A stretch of DNA of 39,654 nucleotides from Deferrisomatales bacterium (GTDB lineage: Bacteria > Desulfobacterota > Deferrisomatia > Deferrisomatales > Deferrisomataceae): NCBI GenBank assembly GCA_024277875.1, contig JAJRUI010000086.1, forward strand, positions 1 through 39,654. Direction: 5' to 3'. A program made the translations under genes and the position numbers. Of the stretch, positions 34,659-39,654 are shown piece after piece. Position 1 is the first letter of the stretch, and each line of letters opens with the position of its first letter. The notes under the pieces were generated by a model. That model saw only the letters and a list, made by a program, of their open reading frames with translations, made no database searches and was not told the origin of the DNA.

Positions 34659-34844
34659 ATGCGCACCCACAAGGATCTCGATGTCTGGCACGCGTCCGTG
34701 GCACTGGCCGGCAGAGTTGAGATCTCCCTCCTGACGGAACAGGGGGACGCAGACACATTGCAGATCGTTCAGGAAGAGCTGGATCGTATCGCCCGTATGC
34801 TCCAGGGCCTGATCCGCGCCGTCCGATCGAAATCGACACAGTAG
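34659..34844 (+). pseudogene. Internally deleted four-helix-bundle (S23/IVP-type) protein remnant
   Basis: A 61-residue frame whose first 18 residues (MRTHKDLDVWHASVALAG) match the start of the 23S rRNA intervening-sequence/four-helix-bundle family. Its last about 20 ([20 protein letters not shown]) match that family's end. The central helices (the usual IPSNIAEG section, about 60 residues) are missing, which suggests an internal deletion leaving a decayed gene. It has weak translation signals, is bracketed by heptamer arrays R7 and R8, and interrupts the cysD-cysNC operon. A functional micro-protein cannot be ruled out. Confidence 0.65.
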
Positions 34845-34956
34845 CCACGAGATTCCGTGTCTGGTGACTGGTTACAATCACGAGTCACCAGTCACGGCAG
34901 TTACCAATCACGAATCACGGCATTCACCAGTCACCGATCACCGGTCACGGACTCCC
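34845..34956. repeat. Heptanucleotide array R8 (upstream of cysNC)
   Basis: About 100 bp of degenerate ATCACGA/GTCACCA/GTCACGG units, preceded by an inverted part. GGTGACTGGT (34863-34872) is the exact complement of ACCAGTCACC (34926-34935), so a long imperfect hairpin is possible. It ends 7 bp before the cysNC ATG, with no ribosome site. The array is open in the cysNC frame back to 34864, but nothing supports a start there. Confidence 0.85.
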
Positions 34957-36906
34957 ATGAGCCACCAAAGCGACCTCATCGAGACCGACATCCTCGCCTA
35001 TCTCGGGCAGCACGAGCGCAAGGAACTGCTGCGGTTCCTCACGTGCGGCAGCGTGGACGACGGCAAGAGCACCCTGATCGGGCGGCTCCTGTACGACTCC
35101 AAGATGGTGTACGAGGACCAGCTCGCCGCGGTGCGGGCCGACACGGCCCGGCACGGCACCGTGGGCGACCGGGACTTCGACCCGGCGCTCCTGACCGACG
35201 GTCTCAAGGCCGAGCGCGAGCAGGGCATCACCATCGACGTGGCGTACCGGTACTTCTCCACGGCCAAGCGCAAGTTCATCATCGCCGACACCCCAGGCCA
35301 CGAACAGTACACCCGCAACATGGCCACGGGCGCGTCCACCTGCGACCTGGCGATCATCCTGATCGACGCCCGCAACGGCGTGATGACCCAGACCCGCCGC
35401 CACAGCTTCATCGCGTCCCTGCTGGGCATCCGGCACATCGTGGTGGCCGTGAACAAGATGGACCTGGTGGGCTACGACGAGGCGGTGTACGACCGGATCG
35501 TGGCCGACTACCGCGCGTTCGCCGCCAAGCTCGAGGCGGCCGACGTGCAGTTCGTGCCGATCTCGGCGTTGGACGGCGACAACGTTGTCCACCCCAGCGA
35601 CCGGATGCCGTGGTATGCCGGCAGCACCCTGATGCACATCCTCGAGAACGTGCACATCGCCAGCGACCGCAACCTGATCGACTTCCGGTTTCCGGTGCAG
35701 TACGTGATCCGGCCCCACCTGGACTTCCGGGGGTTCGCCGGCACCATCGCGTCCGGCGTGGTCCGGGTCGGAGACGAGGTCGTGGTCCTGCCGTCGGGCA
35801 AGCGCAGCCGGGTCCGGTCCATCGAGACCCGGGACGGCAACCTGGCCGAGGCGTTCGCCCCCCAGGCGCCGGTGCTCACCCTGGAGGACGAGATCGACGT
35901 GAGCCGGGGCGACCTGCTGTGCCCGGTGAACAACGTCCCGCGGGTCGACACCGTGTTCGAGGCCATGATCGTGTGGATGGCCGAGGAGCCCCTGGTCCCC
36001 AACCGGCCGTACCTGGTCAAGCACACCACCCGCAAGGTGCCGGGCTCGGTCGCCCGGATCCGGTACCGGATCGACGTGAACACCATGCACCGGCACCCGG
36101 CCGAGGCCCTGGCCCTGAACGAGATCGGCCGGTGCGTGGTGGAACTGTCCGCTCCGATCGCGTTCGACCCGTACGGCAAAAACCGGTCCACCGGCGCGTT
36201 CATCCTGATCGACCGGCTCACCAACAACACGGTGGCCGCGGGCATGATCCTGGACACCCGGGGCGCCGACCTGGCCACCCAGCGCCGGACGTTCCACCAG
36301 AGGCTGGAATCGGGCGCCCGGTGCCACGAGAGCCTGGTCACCCCGGCCGAGCGGGCCCGGCGCCTGGGGCACCGGCCGGCCACGGTGTGGCTCACCGGCC
36401 GGGCCGGGGCGGGCAAGACCACCATCGCGTACGCCCTGGAGCGCAAGCTGTTCGACGAGGGCCGCCTGGCCCAGGTGCTCGACGGCCGCAACCTGCGCCT
36501 CGGCCTCAGCCGGGACCTGGCGTTCACCGGCGCGGACCGGGCCGAGAACCTGCGGCGGGCCGGCGAGGTGGCCCGGCTCCTGAACGACGCCGGCGTGATC
36601 GCGGTGTGCGCGTTCCTGTCCCCCCGGGCGGCCGACCGGGAAGCGGTGCGCCGGATCGTGGGCGACGACCGGTTCCTGGAGGTGTACCTGGACACCCCGG
36701 CCGACGTGTGCCGCCGGCGGGCCGCCGAACACCCGGACCCGGGCAGCCTGCGGCCGTACGGCGACCCGGACGCGCCTTTCGAGGGCCACGAAGGCGCCGG
36801 CGGCGCCGACCTGGTGCTCCCCACCCACGAGTGGGCCGTGGACGCGTGCGTGCAGAAGATCCTGGATACCCTGGCCGAGCAGGGCGTGCTGGCCGGGGAC
36901 CGGTGA
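34957..36906 (+). CDS. cysN: CysN-CysC fusion: sulfate adenylyltransferase GTPase with a degenerate APS-kinase domain
   Basis: A protein of 649 residues. Residues 1-about 455 are the CysN GTPase regulating ATP sulfurylase: P-loop [20 protein letters not shown], switch [30 protein letters not shown] and NKMDLVGY. Residues about 470-649 are an APS-kinase-like domain with Walker [10 protein letters not shown] (481-489). Where kinases have DGDN this has DGRN (D509-N512), and the RDPKGLYxKAR lid segment is absent (replaced by a Pro/Asp-rich stretch). The kinase half may therefore be weak or inactive. A second, intact CysC lies 1.9 kb downstream. Confidence 0.93.
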   Translation: MSHQSDLIETDILAYLGQHERKELLRFLTCGSVDDGKSTLIGRLLYDSKMVYEDQLAAVRADTARHGTVGDRDFDPALLTDGLKAEREQGITIDVAYRYFSTAKRKFIIADTPGHEQYTRNMATGASTCDLAIILIDARNGVMTQTRRHSFIASLLGIRHIVVAVNKMDLVGYDEAVYDRIVADYRAFAAKLEAADVQFVPISALDGDNVVHPSDRMPWYAGSTLMHILENVHIASDRNLIDFRFPVQYVIRPHLDFRGFAGTIASGVVRVGDEVVVLPSGKRSRVRSIETRDGNLAEAFAPQAPVLTLEDEIDVSRGDLLCPVNNVPRVDTVFEAMIVWMAEEPLVPNRPYLVKHTTRKVPGSVARIRYRIDVNTMHRHPAEALALNEIGRCVVELSAPIAFDPYGKNRSTGAFILIDRLTNNTVAAGMILDTRGADLATQRRTFHQRLESGARCHESLVTPAERARRLGHRPATVWLTGRAGAGKTTIAYALERKLFDEGRLAQVLDGRNLRLGLSRDLAFTGADRAENLRRAGEVARLLNDAGVIAVCAFLSPRAADREAVRRIVGDDRFLEVYLDTPADVCRRRAAEHPDPGSLRPYGDPDAPFEGHEGAGGADLVLPTHEWAVDACVQKILDTLAEQGVLAGDR

Positions 36907-36938
36907 CCGGCCGCTGGCCGGGCTAGGGGGCCGACGCC

Positions 36939-38336
36939 GTGCGCTGGCTCGTCCACCGGTACCGCCGCCGCTACCTGTGGCTCGGCGCCGCGGCAGCGTT
37001 CCCGGTCGCGGCGGGGGCGGCCCCGCCCCTACCCGGCCTGTCCGAGCCGGGCCAGGCCGCCCTCGGGGTGTTCGGCATGGCCGCGGTGCTGTGGGTGTCC
37101 GGGGCCGTTCCGCTGGGCGTGACCGGCCTGGCCGTGCTCGGCGCCCTGCCGGCGTTCGGCGTGCTGCCCGCCCCGGAGGCGTTCGCCCTGTTCGGCAACC
37201 CGGCCGTGTTCTTCATCCTGGGCGCTTTCGTGCTGGCCGCGGCCCTGATGGAGACCGGCCTCAGCCGCCGCCTGTCCCTCGTGTTCCTGGTCCGGTTCGG
37301 CCGCAGTCCCGGACGGCTGGCCACCGGGGTCCTGGTGTCCAGCGCGATCCTGTCGTGCGTGATGCCGATGCACGCAGTGGCCGCGATCCTGTTCCCCACC
37401 CTGGCCACCATCGCCGACGCGCTGGAACTCACGCCGCGCAGGAGCCGGTTCGCCCTGCTCCTGTTCCTGTCCATGGCGTGGGGCTGCTCGATCGGCGGCG
37501 TTGCCACCCTGCTGGGCGGCGCCCGCGGCCCCCTGGCCCTCGGCATCCTGTCGGAGTTCGACGGCACCCGGTTCGGGTTCCTGGCGTGGTCGGCGGCCGC
37601 AGCGCCGGTGGCCGCGGTGCTCCTGGCCGCGGGCGGACTGTTGCTCCACGCCCTGTTCCGGCCGGAACTGGCCGACGTGGAGCCGGCCCGGCAGCGCCTC
37701 GTGCGGGAGGTGGCGGCCGCGGGCCCCCTGGGCCGCCGGGAGAAGAAGGTGGCCGCGGTCGCCGTCCTCACCGTTGCGGCGTGGATCGGCTCTGGCGGCG
37801 CCGCGGGCATGGCCGTGGTCTCCCTGGGCAGCGCGACCCTGCTGTTCGCCCTCGGCGCGGTGTCGTGGGACGAGGTGGAGGACAGCGTCAACTGGGGGGT
37901 GCTGCTCATGTACGGCGGCGCGATCGCCCTGGGCAACGCGCTCACCCACACCGGCGCGGCCGAGTGGCTCGCCCGGGGCGCCCTGGGGGCCCTGCCCGCC
38001 CACCCGACCCTGTTCCTCGCCGCCACGGTGGCCGCCACCCTCGTGCTGACCGAATGCATCAGCAACGCGGCCGCGGTGGCCGTGCTGTTGCCGGTGGCCC
38101 TGTCCGCGTGCCGCGGGTTCGGCCTGGACCCGGTGCTGGTCATGCTGGCCGTGGCCGTGCCGTCGGGGTTCGCGTTCACCCTGCCCGTGGGCTCCCCCCC
38201 CAACGCGATCGCCTTCTCCGCCGGGTACTACCGGGTGCGCGACGTCATCGGCGCGGGCGCCGCCATGGCCGCGCTGTCGTTCGTCGCGTGCGTCGTGGCA
38301 GCCGTGGTACTCTGGCCCGCCGTGGCCACCCCGTAA
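36939..38336 (+). CDS. SLC13/DASS-family anion transporter (probable sulfate permease)
   Basis: Polytopic membrane protein, 465 residues from GTG 36939, 32 bp after cysNC. Family features: PLGVTGLAVLGALPAFGVL, FGNPAVFFILGAFVLAAALM, a hydrophilic central loop at about 250-270, and the C-terminal TECISNAAAVAVLLPVAL and PVGSPPNAIAFSAGYYRVRD. The last is the typical DASS signature. About 11 to 12 hydrophobic segments. Members carry sulfate or dicarboxylates with sodium. Being embedded in a sulfate-activation cluster argues for sulfate. Confidence 0.88.
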   Translation: MRWLVHRYRRRYLWLGAAAAFPVAAGAAPPLPGLSEPGQAALGVFGMAAVLWVSGAVPLGVTGLAVLGALPAFGVLPAPEAFALFGNPAVFFILGAFVLAAALMETGLSRRLSLVFLVRFGRSPGRLATGVLVSSAILSCVMPMHAVAAILFPTLATIADALELTPRRSRFALLLFLSMAWGCSIGGVATLLGGARGPLALGILSEFDGTRFGFLAWSAAAAPVAAVLLAAGGLLLHALFRPELADVEPARQRLVREVAAAGPLGRREKKVAAVAVLTVAAWIGSGGAAGMAVVSLGSATLLFALGAVSWDEVEDSVNWGVLLMYGGAIALGNALTHTGAAEWLARGALGALPAHPTLFLAATVAATLVLTECISNAAAVAVLLPVALSACRGFGLDPVLVMLAVAVPSGFAFTLPVGSPPNAIAFSAGYYRVRDVIGAGAAMAALSFVACVVAAVVLWPAVATP

Positions 38337-38346
38337 CGGAGGCCCC

Positions 38347-38775
38347 ATGTCCCACGCTGTAGCTGTAATGGTCGTGTTCTCCGGCACGGAAGTGGGCGAA
38401 CGCCTGTTCCGGGCGGCCCTGGACCGGGCCCGGGCCACTGGCGCCCGCCTCGTGCTGCTCGACGTACGCCACCTGCGCCAGGCCGAACGCCTGGGCGACT
38501 ACCTCACGTCCGAGTCCGTTCTGGGCCGCGGCGCGGTGGCGGCCGTGCGCGCCGCGGTCAAGGACCAGCGCGACCGGGCGATCCGGCGCGCCCTCGAGGA
38601 ACTGGAGCGGGAGGCCCGGCGCCACGGCGTGGAGATCGAGCGGTGCCAGGTCAAGGGAACGTACGCGGACGCGGTCGCGGCAGCGGCAAGGGACCACGGC
38701 GCGTCCGTCGTCGTGGTTGAGGCCGGCCCCGAGAGCGCCCGCCTGTCCGGCCCGTTCGAAGTCGTCCAGGTCTGA
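38347..38775 (+). CDS. UspA-like small protein in the sulfate cluster
   Basis: A 142-residue soluble protein, ATG 38347 with a GGAGG site 5 bp upstream. It has a Rossmann-like alpha/beta arrangement. Strand VAVMVVFSGTEVGERLFRAA begins, then ARLVLLDVRHL, a long charged helix (RAAVKDQRDRAIRRALEELE), VEIERCQVKG, YADAVAAAARDHGASVVVVE. This order is that of universal stress proteins, but the ATP-binding GxxGxxS signature near the end is not evident (SARLSGPF instead). It may be a non-nucleotide-binding UspA relative linked to the adjacent SLC13 transporter, since Usp domains often accompany transporters. Confidence 0.7.
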   Translation: MSHAVAVMVVFSGTEVGERLFRAALDRARATGARLVLLDVRHLRQAERLGDYLTSESVLGRGAVAAVRAAVKDQRDRAIRRALEELEREARRHGVEIERCQVKGTYADAVAAAARDHGASVVVVEAGPESARLSGPFEVVQV

Positions 38776-38799
38776 ACCCGCGACCGGGGAGCGAGAACC

Positions 38800-39402
38800 A
38801 TGACACCAGCGGACCGCAACCTCGTGTGGCACCACCGCCGGATCGGGCGGGCCGACTACCGCCGGCGCAACGGCCACCCCGGTGCGGTGTTGTGGTTCAC
38901 GGGCCTGTCCGGATCGGGCAAGTCCACCCTGGCCAACGCGGTGGAGGAGGCGCTGTTCGCCCAGGGGGTGTACACCTACCTGCTGGACGGCGACAACGTG
39001 CGCCACGGCCTGAACCGGGACCTGGGGTTCGGCGCCGGGGACCGGGTCGAGAACATCCGCCGGATCGGCGAGGTGGCCCGGCTGTTCGTGGACGCGGGCC
39101 TGGTGGTGCTCACCGCGTTCATCTCGCCGTTCCGGGCCGACCGCGACCGGGTGCGGGCGCTCCTCGGGCCCGGGGAGTTCGCCGAGATCCACGTGGCGTG
39201 CGACCTGGCCACCTGCGAGGCCCGGGACCCCAAGGGCCTGTACCGCAAGGCCCGGGCCGGCGAGATCCCCGAGTTCACCGGCCTCACCAGCCCGTACGAA
39301 CCCCCCCTCGCCCCGGAACTGGTGGTGGACACCGCAACCACCCCCCTGGACCAGTGCGTGCGCCAGGTGCTGGGGCTGTGGGAAAGAATCCGTGACTCGT
39401 GA
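38800..39402 (+). CDS. cysC: Adenylylsulfate (APS) kinase CysC, stand-alone
   Basis: Phosphorylates APS to PAPS, 200 residues from ATG 38800. Walker [10 protein letters not shown] at 35-43, catalytic-type DGDN at 63-66 ([17 protein letters not shown]), [26 protein letters not shown], and the lid [20 protein letters not shown] with SPYEPP are all complete. This contrasts with the fused domain in cysNC. The last codons and the TGA stop (ERIRDS-stop) run into array R9, so the C-terminal residues are array-derived. Confidence 0.97.
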   Translation: MTPADRNLVWHHRRIGRADYRRRNGHPGAVLWFTGLSGSGKSTLANAVEEALFAQGVYTYLLDGDNVRHGLNRDLGFGAGDRVENIRRIGEVARLFVDAGLVVLTAFISPFRADRDRVRALLGPGEFAEIHVACDLATCEARDPKGLYRKARAGEIPEFTGLTSPYEPPLAPELVVDTATTPLDQCVRQVLGLWERIRDS

Positions 39403-39510
39403 TTCGTGATTCGTGACAGGTCAAGACAAAGAGCAAAGTCACCGATAACGAGCAACGAGCCACCAATCACCAATCACCAATCACCAATCACGAGTCACGA
39501 GTCACCAGCC
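39391..39510. repeat. Heptanucleotide array R9 (cysC-wecB), inverted halves
   Basis: The left half reads CGTGACT, CGTGATT, CGTGATT, CGTGAC. The middle is about 50 bp less regular (AAGACAAAGAGCAAAG region). The right half reads ATCACCA three times, ATCACGA, GTCACGA, GTCACCA, GCC, ending directly at the wecB ATG. CGTGACTCGTGATT (39391-39404) is the exact reverse complement of 39486-39499, a perfect 14-bp stem. Confidence 0.9.
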
Positions 39511-39654
39511 ATGAAAATCCTGCGCGTCGTGGGCGCGCGGCCCAACTTCATGAAGATCGCGCCGATCGTGTCGGCCATCGACCGCTGGAACGCGGCCCAC
39601 CCGGACCGGCCGGTGGAACGGCGGCTGGTCCACACGGGCCAGCACTACGACGCC
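39511..39654 (+). CDS. wecB: UDP-N-acetylglucosamine 2-epimerase (partial, N-terminus)
   Basis: The first 48 residues only. MKILRVVGARPNFMKIAPIV and VHTGQHYDA are diagnostic for non-hydrolysing UDP-GlcNAc 2-epimerase, which makes UDP-ManNAc for surface polysaccharides. The start ATG follows array R9 without a Shine-Dalgarno sequence. The gene continues past the right edge. It is probably linked in function to the Wzi/SLBB export genes upstream. Confidence 0.92.
   Translation, partial: MKILRVVGARPNFMKIAPIVSAIDRWNAAHPDRPVERRLVHTGQHYDA

Noticed and set aside
34864-34956. Longer N-terminus for CysNC reading through array R8
   Set aside because: The frame is open only because the array lacks stops in this direction. 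The peptide is array-type low complexity and CysN family similarity starts after ATG 34957.
39420-39510. CRISPR array
   Set aside because: The repeats are 7 nt, contiguous and without unique spacers; no cas genes are nearby.

Overview
This is a very GC-rich chromosomal window from a Gram-negative bacterium. The envelope genes point that way: a TolQRA motor, an RlpA lipoprotein, a Wzi-type outer-membrane barrel and a Wza-type polysaccharide exporter. Gene content (two liv uptake systems, a flavodiiron protein, a CysDN-type sulfate-activation cluster) and the rRNA leader suggest a deltaproteobacterial-type lineage (Desulfobacterota and relatives). That placement is an inference, because only about 39 nt of 16S rRNA are present.

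Layout. 1-346: the 5' end of a 16S rRNA gene on the minus strand with a leader and two strong tandem promoters. 347-5493 (minus): a complete branched-chain amino-acid ABC system, livG-livK-livH-livM-livF, with a structured MITE-like element between livK and livH. 5639-7570: two divergent EamA/DMT exporters. 7584-8369 (minus): a lone prepilin peptidase. 8548-14348 (plus): a tight tolQ-tolR-tolA-rlpA-sensor kinase run ending in two unrecognised genes. 14361-16477 (minus): a GT81-type synthase and MPGP-type phosphatase, probably making glucosylglycerate or mannosylglycerate. 16630-17739: alanine racemase. 17889-22984 (plus): a second complete liv system, livK-H-M-G-F. 23123-23784: an AbrB/PIN toxin-antitoxin pair. 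23797-27605 (minus): lysA, fprA and a chorismate mutase/prephenate dehydrogenase. 27757-32821 (plus): a Wzi-like barrel and an eight-unit SLBB exporter. 32872-39402 (plus): cysQ-cysD-cysNC-SLC13 transporter-USP-like-cysC, a sulfate uptake and PAPS/APS metabolism cluster. 39511-end: the start of wecB.

The most unusual feature is a set of nine degenerate heptanucleotide (period-7) arrays in intergenic spaces from 15.6 kb to 39.5 kb. They are built from AGGTTCS-type and RTCACSA-type units. They abut stop and start codons and in several cases form the last codons of the gene. They frame single-gene blocks (toxin-antitoxin pair, lysA, fprA, a decayed four-helix-bundle gene). In places they are arranged as inverted repeats able to form hairpins. 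In one reading direction the RTCACSA units have no stop codon in any frame; in the other they give a stop in every frame. I know of no described function for them in this kind of bacterium. They recall the heptameric STRR repeats of cyanobacteria.

The liv systems feed amino-acid carbon and nitrogen. The sulfate cluster imports and activates sulfate. The Wzi/SLBB/WecB genes serve surface polysaccharide. Tol-RlpA-kinase genes concern envelope constriction and sensing.
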